Of a DNA stretch of 64,000 bases, positions 30,053-43,840 are shown one piece after another. Numbering within the stretch: position 1 is the stretch's first letter; every line of letters begins with the position of its first letter. The DNA lies in the NCBI RefSeq assembly GCF_008973485.1, contig NZ_CP031223.1, positions 682,001-746,000 on the forward strand. Reading direction: 5' to 3'. The notes beneath the pieces are model-generated. The model worked only from the letters and a program-made list of their open reading frames with translations, made no database searches and had not been told where the DNA came from. The position numbers were made by a program, and so were the translations under genes. This DNA comes from Psychrobacillus glaciei (GTDB lineage Bacteria > Bacillota > Bacilli > Bacillales_A > Planococcaceae).

Positions 30053-30061
30053 TGGTATAAT
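30053..30061 (+). promoter_or_regulatory. upp extended -10 promoter
   Basis: TGGTATAAT at 30053-30061 combines an extended TGn with a perfect TATAAT, about 40 bases before the upp ATG. No good -35 is seen at 17 bp. Confidence 0.6.
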
Positions 30062-30079
30062 TAGTAGAATTGCAACTAA

Positions 30080-30730
<651 letters not shown>

Positions 30731-30767
30731 AAAAGTGAATATTTTCCTGCTCTAAATTTGTCGATAA

Positions 30768-30828
30768 GATGTCAAATAGAAGGTATTTGTGAAGAATTTC
30801 ACTACTTCTAATTGACATCATTTTGCCC
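30768..30828 (+). terminator. Long hairpin between upp and the atp operon
   Basis: GATGTCAA-a-TAGAAG pairs with CTTCTA-a-TTGACATC across a structured centre (TGAA/TTTCA), followed by ATTTTG. It probably ends upp transcription, though the T run is short. The gap also contains TTGTAT and AATGAT at 17-bp spacing (about 30833-30860), a weak candidate promoter for the atp operon. Confidence 0.6.
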
Positions 30829-30949
30829 CTATTGTATGCTTACAAAGGATATAAAATGATAGGGGTTTCATGCTTGAAATACTTGTCGTATCAACTTCCT
30901 ACTAGATTCACAGTTTTTACTTTAAAAGAAAAAACGTGAGGATCCTTTT

Positions 30950-31169
30950 ATGCGTCCCAATAGACGCCCGTTACAAGGGATTGCAATGTATTTTTGCGAA
31001 TCTCTCACAGTTTATCGGTTCTAACTTAATAGGTATATTCACAGGAATGTGGATAGATGATATCTATAGAACCACTCCATTATTTTTAGTAATAAGTATG
31101 CTCGTAGACCTTATGGTTGGCATGTTTGCCATTATTACTACCATTCGAAAATATGATTCAGGAGACTAA
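30950..31169 (+). pseudogene. atpZ: atpZ (AtpZ/AtpI family) with a one-base frameshift
   Basis: A good GAGGA site lies seven bases before ATG at 30950. The first frame reads MRPNRRPLQGIAMYF, then runs to a stop. The normal continuation, ANLSQFIGSNLIGIFTG and MWIDDIYRTTPLFLV, is found in the next frame and ends at 31169. Removing one T from the five-T run at 30991-30995 restores a 72-residue two-helix protein of the AtpZ family, which in alkaliphilic Bacillus has been linked with AtpI to Mg2+ supply for ATP synthase. It is either an assembly error, a real mutation or a slippage site; the rest of the gene is intact. Seven bases separate it from atpI. Confidence 0.8.
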
Positions 31170-31175
31170 AGACTA

Positions 31176-31550
31176 ATGCATGAATTGCAACGTATCTTTA
31201 CGAAGCAGAAAAAGTACATATTTTTTTTGCTCGCAGTATGTGTGCTAGGTTGGGGATTTACCCCTTATTCGACAATATTTGCAGGCTTAGCGCTAGGTTC
31301 TTTATTTGGTCTGTATAATTTCTGGATTCTAGTACGTAGAATGGAGAAATTTGATCGTGTGTTAACAGATGGAAAAGGACGAGCAGGTCTCGGGACAACT
31401 TTCCGCTTCGCATCAGGCGTGGCTGCTGTAGCAATAGCTCTAGCATTACCAAATTATATTCATCTAATAAGCACAGTTATTGGATTAATGATACCCTATG
31501 TTCTACTAATAGTAGAACGAATTATGTATTACACAAAACACCAACTATGA
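31176..31550 (+). CDS. atpI: ATP synthase subunit I
   Basis: This 124-residue protein has four predicted membrane helices, including FFLLAVCVLGWGFT and GLALGSLFGLYNFWILVRRM; the latter is typical of AtpI. It assists assembly of the c-ring or Mg2+ handling. It follows the atpZ remnant and precedes atpB, the usual place. No strong ribosome binding site is seen apart from GGAGACTAA in the end of atpZ, so its translation may depend on atpZ being translated to its end, which the frameshift would disturb. Confidence 0.85.
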   Translation: MHELQRIFTKQKKYIFFLLAVCVLGWGFTPYSTIFAGLALGSLFGLYNFWILVRRMEKFDRVLTDGKGRAGLGTTFRFASGVAAVAIALALPNYIHLISTVIGLMIPYVLLIVERIMYYTKHQL

Positions 31551-31558
31551 GAAAGTGA

Positions 31559-32290
<732 letters not shown>

Positions 32291-32331
32291 TATAACTGCT
32301 TAAATTTATAAGCAGAAATAAATAAAAATAA

Positions 32332-32583
<252 letters not shown>

Positions 32584-32699
32584 TAACTTAATGGCGGGTT
32601 TCTATCCGCCATTCTCTTTATGAATAAGAAAAAAATGCATACTAACTTACATTATAGAAGCAAGATCTCTTAATAGCGTTTGAAAGGAGTGAAACAATC

Positions 32700-33224
32700 G
32701 TGTCTTTTGATTACCTTGTACTAGGTGCGAGTGCCCATGATGGGTTAAATATTTGGGATATATTAGCTACATTATGCTTCTTTGTTCTACTTTTATTTCT
32801 ATTAAAGAAAGTAGCATGGGGCCCACTGATGGGTATTATGATTCAACGTGAAGAGTTAATTGCAAGCGAAATCGAAGCAGCTGAAAATAGCCGCCAAGAA
32901 TCGGTGCGTTTACTTGAAGAACAACGTGACTTATTAAAAGAAGCACGTACGGAAGCATTAGCGATTGTAGAAAATGCCAAGAAGCAAGGCGAAGCATCTC
33001 GTGAAGAAATAATGACGACTGCTCGTTCTGAAGCTGTGCGTTTGAAAGAATCTGCTATCCGTGAAATCGATACAGAAAAAGAAAGAGCGATTGCAGCAGT
33101 ACGTGAAGAAGTCGTTTCACTTTCAGTACTTGCAGCGTCCAAAGTTCTTGAAAAAGAAGTTTCGGAAGAAGATAATCGTGCGCTAATCGAGGCAACGATT
33201 GCGAAGGCAGGCGAAGTTAATTGA
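32700..33224 (+). CDS. atpF: ATP synthase F0 subunit b
   Basis: This 174-residue stator subunit has one N-terminal membrane helix ([18 protein letters not shown]) then a long charged coiled coil. GTG at 32700 follows GAAAGGAG. The stop overlaps the TTG start of atpH. The 116-base gap after atpE is AT-rich with nothing recognised. Confidence 0.93.
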   Translation: MSFDYLVLGASAHDGLNIWDILATLCFFVLLLFLLKKVAWGPLMGIMIQREELIASEIEAAENSRQESVRLLEEQRDLLKEARTEALAIVENAKKQGEASREEIMTTARSEAVRLKESAIREIDTEKERAIAAVREEVVSLSVLAASKVLEKEVSEEDNRALIEATIAKAGEVN

Positions 33225-33757
33225 GCAATTCAACTGCCGCAAAGCGTTACGCAATCGCACTATTCGAACTAGCACAACAAAAAAATGAGCTTCGTTCTGT
33301 TGAAGAAGATTTACGTGAGCTTAAAATTGTCTGGAATACAAACAAAGAATTGAATACACTATTCTCTTCTCCTAAGTTATCTCTAGACAAGAAAAAAGAG
33401 CTGATTCGACAAATCTTTACAAACGCTAATCCAATTGTGATTAATACACTTCTAGTGCTTATTGACAAAAAACGATTAGGCGAAGTGGGAAATATTATTA
33501 ATGAGTTTATGACGCTTTCAAATGAAGCACAAGGTGTTTCAGATGCGAAAGTATATTCAACTCGTGCATTAACAGAAGAAGAGCGAACGAACATTTCAAC
33601 TGCATTTGCAAAAAATGTTGGTAAACATTCTTTACGTATAGAAAACATTGTAGATCCATCTATTATTGGTGGAATACGTATTCAAATCGGAAACCGCATT
33701 TACGATAACAGTCTAAGCACTAAATTAGATCGTTTAAAACGTAACTTGATCGGTTAA
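33221..33757 (+). CDS. atpH: ATP synthase F1 subunit delta
   Basis: This 178-residue stator subunit links F1 to the b dimer. It begins [18 protein letters not shown], the normal delta N-terminus, and ends with [21 protein letters not shown], the conserved C-terminal motif. The start is TTG, overlapping the atpF stop as TTGA, which implies coupling. Confidence 0.93.
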   Translation: MSNSTAAKRYAIALFELAQQKNELRSVEEDLRELKIVWNTNKELNTLFSSPKLSLDKKKELIRQIFTNANPIVINTLLVLIDKKRLGEVGNIINEFMTLSNEAQGVSDAKVYSTRALTEEERTNISTAFAKNVGKHSLRIENIVDPSIIGGIRIQIGNRIYDNSLSTKLDRLKRNLIG

Positions 33758-35293
<1,536 letters not shown>

Positions 35294-35322
35294 TTCTTTT
35301 GTCCAAGTGAAAAAAACAATAA

Positions 35323-37649
<2,327 letters not shown>

Positions 37650-37652
37650 TAA

Positions 37653-38078
<426 letters not shown>

Positions 38079-38114
38079 TTAACTTTATTTTTCATGGCAG
38101 AGTAAAGTTATAGT

Positions 38115-38155
38115 CTTGAGCGGACGCTTTCGATTTCGCCAAGGTGAATTTGATT
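38115..38155. repeat. Remnant of the GCCAAGG element after atpC
   Basis: GTCTTGAGCGGACGCTTTC and GCCAAGGTGAATTTGATTT match the two ends of the element at 9315-9415 with little left between them. It precedes the atp terminator. Confidence 0.4.
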
Positions 38156-38161
38156 TACATG

Positions 38162-38199
38162 AAAAAAAAACGGACAGAACTAGTTCTGTCCGTTTTTAG
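38162..38199 (+). terminator. Terminator of the ATP synthase operon
   Basis: CGGACAGAACTAGTTCTGTC plus CG is a perfect 22-bp palindrome flanked by an A run and TTTTT, so it can act in both directions. Confidence 0.92.
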
Positions 38200-38240
38200 C
38201 ATGTAAGAAAGGTTTACTAGAATTGTGAAGGAGGATAAAA

Positions 38241-38477
38241 ATGGGTTTATTAAATGGAGAGCAGGCAATAATTGCGATTTTAGCCAATGTCTTTTTTATC
38301 GGTATATCTTTTTATGCACTTCAAGCAATTATGATTGAAAAAGTTATTAAAAAAAATCGAGTCTTCCAAGCACAGTTATTCTATATATTAGCTAGCATTC
38401 TTCTCGGTTCGACAGTAGCGAATTTTTTCTTAAATTTAACAGCTTGGTCTAATCAGTTACAATATCTGTTTAATTAA
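38241..38477 (+). CDS. ywzB: DUF1146 family membrane protein YwzB
   Basis: This 78-residue protein has two membrane helices (about residues 8-30 and 47-66) joined by a basic loop. The family, with ywzB in the same place between atpC and murAA in B. subtilis, has no known function. GAAGGAGG precedes the ATG. Confidence 0.85.
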   Translation: MGLLNGEQAIIAILANVFFIGISFYALQAIMIEKVIKKNRVFQAQLFYILASILLGSTVANFFLNLTAWSNQLQYLFN

Positions 38478-38479
38478 AA

Positions 38480-38533
38480 GGATTCTATATGCTCATGCAA
38501 ATAATGGAGAAGTTTGTATGAGCATGTAGAATC
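38480..38533. other. Inverted repeat after ywzB
   Basis: GATTCTATATGCTCAT pairs with ATGAGCATGTAGAATC (one mismatch) across a 21-base loop. No T run follows, so it is a weak terminator at best. Confidence 0.5.
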
Positions 38534-38685
38534 TCCTCAAATTTCCTGGGAAATATTTTGTCGAATAGGTTTATGTGAAACGCACTAGGGTAATTTAATA
38601 TTATCTACACGAAAAGACAGGGTGTTACGTATACTATAGCAATAAAAAATATCAAATTTACGAGTAAAAATAGTGTTTTAGATGC

Positions 38686-38714
38686 TTGTATATACGCGAA
38701 ATCCGTTGTATGAT
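38686..38714 (+). promoter_or_regulatory. murAA promoter
   Basis: TTGTAT at 38686-38691, 17 bp, TATGAT at 38709-38714 is a good sigma-A match in the 325-base gap between ywzB and murAA; it leaves a leader of about 80 bases. Confidence 0.65.
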
Positions 38715-38802
38715 GTATATTGTTTTGAATTTCTAATAATGACATCATACATATTTCATTTATATAAAAGCAAATGAGGATAAAGAACGCGGAGGGAAAG
38801 AA

Positions 38803-40098
38803 GTGGATAAAATCGTTGTTAAAGGCGGTCAAACTTTAAAAGGCAATGTGCGAGTAGAAGGTGCGAAAAATGCAGTACTGCCAGTACTTGCTGCAGCTTT
38901 GCTTGCAACCAAGGGAGTAAATGTTATAAAAGACGTGCCAACACTTGCAGACGTTTTGACAATAAATGAAGTATTAAAAAGCTTAAATACGAAAGTTGAA
39001 TATAATCCTGAACTTAATGAAGTAATAATTGATTCACAAGAAAGACTCTCTAGTGAAGCACAATTTGAGTATGTGCGAAAAATGCGTGCATCCATACTAG
39101 TAATGGGTCCCATTTTAGCGAGAAATGGTTTTGCTCGTGTTGCATTACCAGGTGGTTGCGCAATTGGATCTCGTCCAATTGATCAGCATTTAAAAGGTTT
39201 TGAAGCGATGGGTGCAGAAATTTCGTTCGGACATGGTTTTGTAGAAGCTAAAACAAATGGACGTTTACAGGGTGCTAAAATTTATCTAGACGTACCAAGT
39301 GTTGGCGCTACGGAAAACATTATGACAGCAGCAGCCCTTGCAGTAGGAATTACAACTATCGAAAATGCTGCAAAAGAACCGGAAATTGTTGATTTAGCAA
39401 ACTTCATCAATGAAATGGGCGGAAAAGTAAAAGGTGCTGGTACCGACACAATTCGCATTGAAGGTGTAACTGAACTTCATGGCACTGAACATCATATAAT
39501 CCCAGATCGTATTGAAGCTGGCACATTCATGGTTGCAGCGGCAATTACTAAGGGTGACGTGCTCATTGAAAATGCAGTCCCTGAACATATGACTGCGCTT
39601 ATTTCCAAAATGCAAGAAATGGGTATAGAAGTGTCAGAAGAAAATCATGGTATTCGTGTACGCTCTTCAGGTCAGCTTAAATCAGTGGACATTAAAACGA
39701 TGCCACATCCTGGTTTCCCAACAGATATGCAATCTCAAATGATGGCATTAATGATGACAGCACAAGGAACAGGTATCATTACGGAAACAGTATTTGAGAA
39801 CCGCTTTATGCATGTAGAAGAATTCCGACGCATGAACGGTAACATGAAGATCGAGGGACGTTCTGTAATTATGGACTCACCTTCTAATCTACAAGGCGCA
39901 GAAGTTGCAGCAACTGATTTACGTGCAGCGGCAGCCCTTATTATTGCTGGTCTCGTAGCAGAAGGAATAACACGAGTAACCGAACTATATCATTTAGACC
40001 GCGGCTACGTCGACTTCGACAAAAAACTCGCAGCTCTAGGCGCTGATATTGAACGTATCGGAAACGAAAGCCCAGAGAGAACAATTCAACTCGTATAA
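38803..40098 (+). CDS. murAA: UDP-N-acetylglucosamine 1-carboxyvinyltransferase (main copy)
   Basis: This 431-residue MurA has the active-site loop [15 protein letters not shown] with the fosfomycin-target Cys. It is paralogous to the enzyme at 15070 but differs in loop sequence (CAIGS against CHLGP). Position after the atp operon and ywzB identifies murAA. GTG at 38803 follows GGAGGG. A terminator follows. Confidence 0.95.
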   Translation: MDKIVVKGGQTLKGNVRVEGAKNAVLPVLAAALLATKGVNVIKDVPTLADVLTINEVLKSLNTKVEYNPELNEVIIDSQERLSSEAQFEYVRKMRASILVMGPILARNGFARVALPGGCAIGSRPIDQHLKGFEAMGAEISFGHGFVEAKTNGRLQGAKIYLDVPSVGATENIMTAAALAVGITTIENAAKEPEIVDLANFINEMGGKVKGAGTDTIRIEGVTELHGTEHHIIPDRIEAGTFMVAAAITKGDVLIENAVPEHMTALISKMQEMGIEVSEENHGIRVRSSGQLKSVDIKTMPHPGFPTDMQSQMMALMMTAQGTGIITETVFENRFMHVEEFRRMNGNMKIEGRSVIMDSPSNLQGAEVAATDLRAAAALIIAGLVAEGITRVTELYHLDRGYVDFDKKLAALGADIERIGNESPERTIQLV

Positions 40099-40105
40099 TA
40101 TATGT

Positions 40106-40143
40106 AAAGCACTATGCATTCATACATGCATGGTGCTTTTTTG
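40106..40143 (+). terminator. Terminator after murAA
   Basis: AAAGCACTATGCAT pairs with ATGCATGGTGCTTT (one mismatch) and is followed by TTT. Confidence 0.88.
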
Positions 40144-40190
40144 CGGACAATTTAATATACATTTTCTCTTGACAGGTGCAAAAAATGCAT

Positions 40191-40286
40191 TTGGTTGCTT
40201 ACGTTGTTGAATTGATTGCTCTCATCTGCCAGTTAGTTGCTTTCATGCTAAAGTTAGTTGCTTTCCCAAGTAAATTGATTTCCCTT
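40191..40286. repeat. 21-bp array R4 (five monomers, overlapping the NERD gene end)
   Basis: Cores begin at 40191, 40212, 40233, 40254 and 40275, exactly 21 bp apart: TTGGTTGCTT, TTGATTGCTC, TTAGTTGCTT twice, TTGATTTCCC. The stop codon of the minus-strand NERD gene (40254-40256) and its last dozen codons lie within the fourth and fifth monomers. Confidence 0.85.
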
Positions 40287-41252
40287 TGCCGTTTTTTTCC
40301 TCTGAATACTAATTTCTTTAATGGTGTATTTACTGTTACGAGATTGTCCAGTTTTTATTAGGAGAGGACTTTTTAATATTTTTGTTGCTTCATGTTTATT
40401 GTTCAGATTTAAGAATTTTTGACATTCCTGATTAGAGATCGTGTTTTTACATACTAGGAAATAATCTACAAGCGCAGCTTCATGTGCATTTCTTTGAGTA
40501 GCTTTGCATGATGGGCAATACCAGTTGCGAATTACTTTTTTCATTCCAACTAATCCACAATTTCTACATTCTACTCCATTGCGAATGGAATCCGGGTTTA
40601 TTTCGTAGTGTTCGGTCAAAGGAAATGGCTGGAAATCGATGTTTGCTTTAAGCAGATATTCCTTTAAGTTATCCAGTTTGGCTTCGTTTAGAATGGGAGA
40701 GTTGGTTTGTATGCTTCTTAAATAAGGTTTGATACCTCTACGAAACAATAAGGTTTTATTTGTTGGGGGAACTTTAATATTACTTGTGGCAAACGCGAAC
40801 ACGACAGCTCCGTGAATGGGTAAATTGATACCAGTAGCTTTAAAAATTTGATTCAATTGATATTCATACTCTGCTAACTGTAGTACTGGACTTTCATATG
40901 AGTCAGTTTTGTTTGTTTCCAGTGTTCTTGTCAATTGCTGATCCGTGAAAACAATTTCTCCCTTAATATTTTTCACTTCGAAAACGAATGCATAGTACGG
41001 AGTAATTAATAAAACATCAATCTGAAAAAGCGATTCGGCGTATAAAGAAATATTATGAAAAACATAGAACTTATAGGGCAATTTCAATTGCTCAAATACT
41101 TTCATCACAACTTCTTCTCCAATTTCACCATTTAATTTTTGATAGTATTCATCTTTAATCATTACATATTTTGGATGGTTTCTCGGCATCCGTTTATGAA
41201 GAGTATGTAGTGCTTTTACGTGAAGGGAAGCTGAATATTTTTTTGCTATCAT
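40254..41252 (-). CDS. NERD domain protein with zinc ribbon
   Basis: This 332-residue protein has a NERD nuclease-related domain in its first half: LFQIDVLLITPYYAFVFEVK contains the D...ExK pattern of PD-(D/E)XK folds. The second half has a zinc ribbon (CRNCG then CPSC, about residues 230-250) and a basic C-terminus. A role in DNA or RNA processing is plausible but unproven. GAGGTG precedes the ATG. The final residues, GNQFTWESN, are encoded by the adjoining 21-bp array. B. subtilis lacks it at this place, so it is accessory. Confidence 0.8.
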   Translation of the reverse strand: MIAKKYSASLHVKALHTLHKRMPRNHPKYVMIKDEYYQKLNGEIGEEVVMKVFEQLKLPYKFYVFHNISLYAESLFQIDVLLITPYYAFVFEVKNIKGEIVFTDQQLTRTLETNKTDSYESPVLQLAEYEYQLNQIFKATGINLPIHGAVVFAFATSNIKVPPTNKTLLFRRGIKPYLRSIQTNSPILNEAKLDNLKEYLLKANIDFQPFPLTEHYEINPDSIRNGVECRNCGLVGMKKVIRNWYCPSCKATQRNAHEAALVDYFLVCKNTISNQECQKFLNLNNKHEATKILKSPLLIKTGQSRNSKYTIKEISIQRKKTAKGNQFTWESN

Positions 41253-41389
41253 TATGTCACCTCACGCAAAGTGTATCATATTTTTATTGATAGATAGAAA
41301 TCACCAAAATTCCATTTTTGAACTGTATTTTACTTGAAATTAGTCTCAAAAACGTATTTTGGACAATAAAAAGGCTTCGAAATTCTATT

Positions 41390-41503
41390 TTGGTAGTTTG
41401 AAAAATAAATTGGTTGCTCTTAGAAGTTTTTAGTTGCTTTGATTCGCCATTTGGTCGCTTTCGATGATGAATTAGTTGCTTTCCTAATTGAATTGGTCTC
41501 CCT
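41390..41503. repeat. 21-bp array R5 (about six monomers)
   Basis: Cores begin at 41390, 41410, 41430, 41451, 41472 and 41493 (spacing 20, 20, 21, 21, 21): TTGGTAGTTT, TTGGTTGCTC, TTAGTTGCTT, TTGGTCGCTT, TTAGTTGCTT, TTGGTCTCCC. Both core classes occur in the same array. It lies in the 351-base gap between the divergent NERD gene and spoIID; the part at 41290-41390 is AT-rich with possible decayed monomers. Confidence 0.85.
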
Positions 41504-41569
41504 TATACATATTACGTTATTTTATAGATAATATTTCCTCTAACCAGAACGAGTCTTATAACGCTTGTT

Positions 41570-41604
41570 CATTTTCCCTCAACCAACTGCATATAGTACC
41601 TCTA
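41570..41604 (+). promoter_or_regulatory. Possible sigma-E promoter of spoIID
   Basis: TCATTTT, 14 bases, CATATAGT approximates sigma-E (KMATATT, 14-15, CATACAHT). The start of transcription would fall at or next to the ATG at 41604, giving a leaderless mRNA. There is no clear Shine-Dalgarno site ahead of that ATG, which agrees. The match is weak. Confidence 0.35.
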
Positions 41605-42566
41605 TGAAACTAAACATTCTCTTATTATTAATTTGCATCGGACTCTTGTTCTTACCGTTTTTATTAATCAAAGATAAGCATGAAGCAAAACCAGCACCTA
41701 AGTTGGAGTTAGATTTTGAAATCGAATGTCCAATACTAATCGAAGTGAAAGGGGAACTAGAGAAAATTCCTCTCGAAACATATGTTTTAGGAGTCGTAGC
41801 TGCGGAGATGCCAATTTCGTTCCATGAGGAAGCATTAAAGGCACAATCAATAGCTGCACGGACCTATGTGTTGCGAGAAACAAATTACGGAGAAAAGGCT
41901 ATATCTAAAACGGTGCAAAAGCAAGTCTATGTAAGCAAAGAAGATCGAAGGAAAAAATGGGGGGCCTCCTTCGACGAATATGAAGATAAACTCCAACGTA
42001 TTGTCGCATCTACTGAAGGAGAAATTATTGTCTATAAAGACCAACTAATCACGGCGATGTTCTTTTCCACGAGTAATGGACAAACGGAAAGTGCAGAAAG
42101 CTATAGTGGTAATGCAATTCCTTATTTAGTTTCAGTACCTAGCCAATCGGAAGAACTCTTTTCACCAAATGTTAAAAAACAATTCGAATTTACAAATAAA
42201 GAATGGGCAAATGCTTTTGGATTGAAATGGTCAGAAAGCATGGCAAAAACGTTTCAAGTAACAAAAACGGATTCTAACCGAATTAAGTCTATTCAAATGA
42301 TCGGCAAAACATGGTCCGGTAGAGAAGTACGTGCATTACTTGGACTACCTTCCACCGATTTCACGGTTTCCTTTCAGCGTGATAAAGTGGTTGTAGAAAC
42401 GGTCGGATATGGGCATGGTGTTGGTATGAGTCAATATGGCGCAGAGGTATTGGCGCATGATTCTGTAAGGGCTCACGACATTTTACTTCATTATTACAAA
42501 GGAACAGAAATAAAAATATTTTCAACATGTTTAAAATCTCCTACAAATGCAAAGAATAGCAATTGA
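41604..42566 (+). CDS. spoIID: Stage II sporulation protein D (lytic transglycosylase)
   Basis: This 320-residue membrane-anchored enzyme cuts glycan strands during septal peptidoglycan thinning and engulfment, made in the mother cell. It has an N-terminal membrane helix (NILLLLICIGLLFLPFLLI) then the SpoIID/LytB domain with LETYVLGVVAAEMP, the AQSIAARTYVL motif and YGHGVGMSQYGA near the C-terminus. ATG at 41604 gives the usual N-terminus; TTG at 41565 would add 13 residues and also lacks a clear ribosome binding site. The gap to spoIIQ is only ten bases. Confidence 0.92.
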   Translation: MKLNILLLLICIGLLFLPFLLIKDKHEAKPAPKLELDFEIECPILIEVKGELEKIPLETYVLGVVAAEMPISFHEEALKAQSIAARTYVLRETNYGEKAISKTVQKQVYVSKEDRRKKWGASFDEYEDKLQRIVASTEGEIIVYKDQLITAMFFSTSNGQTESAESYSGNAIPYLVSVPSQSEELFSPNVKKQFEFTNKEWANAFGLKWSESMAKTFQVTKTDSNRIKSIQMIGKTWSGREVRALLGLPSTDFTVSFQRDKVVVETVGYGHGVGMSQYGAEVLAHDSVRAHDILLHYYKGTEIKIFSTCLKSPTNAKNSN

Positions 42567-42576
42567 GGTGATGAAA

Positions 42577-43227
42577 ATGAGAGAAGAACAATCGAACAAG
42601 CCTTCTCAGAAGAATAAAAATCCGAAAAAGCCGTGGTTTTGGCCATTAATTTATGTTGGGTTTTCGGTAGCATTTGTTGGAATGATTTGGGGTTACAACG
42701 TGTATGTAAACTCCGACACGGCAGGAGAATGGAAAAATGCTGGAGATCCCGATAAAGTGACCATCCAGACCAACGCTCTAGCGGAGTCCATGAAGTATCC
42801 TTTCAAAGAGACACTGCAAAATAGCATCGAAGTTGTACAGCACTTTTATGATATGGAAGCTGATGAAGCGACACGGGAAAAATCCATACTTGTGTTCAAT
42901 CAACAATACAGAACAAGTACGGGCGTATCTTTGTCGATGAAAGGTGAACCATTCGAAGTAATAGCTGCCATGAGTGGGAAAGTAGAAGAAGTAAATTTAG
43001 ACCCGTTTGAAGGAGATGAAATCGTCTTATCCCATGCAAATGGTATGCAAACAAAATATCGTTCTGTCACTGGCATTCTAGTAAAAGTTGGGGATGTAGT
43101 GGAGCAAGGACAAGCACTAGCAACATCTTCTGAAAGTGAATGGAATCCAACTGCAGGTGTTCACTTGGAATTTGAAGTTTTAGAAGACGGCGTTCTGATT
43201 AATCCGGAATCAAAACTAGCGTTTTAA
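42577..43227 (+). CDS. spoIIQ: Stage II sporulation protein Q (degenerate LytM/M23)
   Basis: This 216-residue protein has one membrane helix at about residues 20-40 and an extracellular M23-like domain. SpoIIQ sits in the forespore membrane and binds SpoIIIAH across the intermembrane space during engulfment. The zinc-ligand motif HxGxD of active LytM is replaced by STGVSL and the final HxH by HLE, so it should lack peptidase activity, as in B. subtilis. ATG at 42577 has GAGGTG six bases ahead. The membrane and M23 domains are certain; the name also rests on spoIID and spoIIID on either side. Confidence 0.88.
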   Translation: MREEQSNKPSQKNKNPKKPWFWPLIYVGFSVAFVGMIWGYNVYVNSDTAGEWKNAGDPDKVTIQTNALAESMKYPFKETLQNSIEVVQHFYDMEADEATREKSILVFNQQYRTSTGVSLSMKGEPFEVIAAMSGKVEEVNLDPFEGDEIVLSHANGMQTKYRSVTGILVKVGDVVEQGQALATSSESEWNPTAGVHLEFEVLEDGVLINPESKLAF

Positions 43228-43262
43228 ATTCATAAAAACCTATACGTATGCATAAAGTGATG
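43228..43262 (+). promoter_or_regulatory. Possible sigma-E promoter of spoIIID
   Basis: TCATAAA, 14 bases, CATAAAGT resembles sigma-E and has the same spacing and -10 style as the candidate before spoIID. It lies about 38 bases before the GTG start. spoIIID is sigma-E dependent in B. subtilis. Confidence 0.4.
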
Positions 43263-43296
43263 AAAAGTGTTCCTTTACTAACGAAAGGAAGAGTTA

Positions 43297-43572
43297 GTGC
43301 ACGAAACGATACGTCATAGATGCATACGTCTTGGTGAAATGGTTATTGAAACTAAGAAAACTGTCCGTGCCATCGCGAGCACAACCGGTCATTCTAAAAG
43401 CACAGTTCATAAGGATTTGACGGAAAGACTCCATTTAGTAGATCCGCAATTAGCAAAAGAAGTAAAAGAAATTCTTGCGTATCATAAATCGGTCAGGCAT
43501 TTGCGAGGTGGAGAAGCAACGAAACGAAAATGGAAAACTAAAAAGGAAGATGGGAAAGGTCGTGATTTGTAA
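43297..43572 (+). CDS. spoIIID: Sporulation transcriptional regulator SpoIIID
   Basis: This 91-residue DNA-binding protein switches mother-cell gene expression between sigma-E and sigma-K. The helix-turn-helix is in VRAIASTTGHSKSTVHKDLT at about residues 23-42 and the C-terminal basic helix contains KSVRHLRGGEATKRK, both conserved. GTG at 43297 has AAAGGAAGAG ahead. The stop lies inside the terminator stem. Confidence 0.95.
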   Translation: MHETIRHRCIRLGEMVIETKKTVRAIASTTGHSKSTVHKDLTERLHLVDPQLAKEVKEILAYHKSVRHLRGGEATKRKWKTKKEDGKGRDL

Positions 43573-43590
43573 CGAATCACGGCTTTTTTC
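43558..43590 (+). terminator. Terminator overlapping the spoIIID stop
   Basis: CGTGATT and AATCACG pair, followed by GCTTTTTT. Confidence 0.85.
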
Positions 43591-43625
43591 TGTGTGCTCC
43601 GTTTACTGAGATCTAATAAGTCGGT

Positions 43626-43660
43626 GTGGTCTCGGGTCCAGTAGATTTGGTCGCGGGTAA
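43626..43660. repeat. 21-bp array R6 (two TTGGTCTC monomers)
   Basis: TGGTCTCGGG (core aligned at 43626) and TTGGTCGCGGG at 43647 are 21 bp apart, in the 268-base gap between spoIIID and mbl. Two monomers alone would be weak evidence, but sequence and spacing agree with the other arrays. Confidence 0.55.
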
Positions 43661-43840
43661 AATCCAACTATTCTCGAACAGACATCTCCTTCCATAGCTC
43701 ACTATTATCTGTGCTAGAAAGCGGTTACTTTGTCAATAAAAAAAGTGTATTTATTCCAAAACTATGATAAAATTATAAGTTAGAGACGTATCGAAATATA
43801 CATATAAAATGGGTTTAACAGGGAAGGAGAAACGCAGTTA

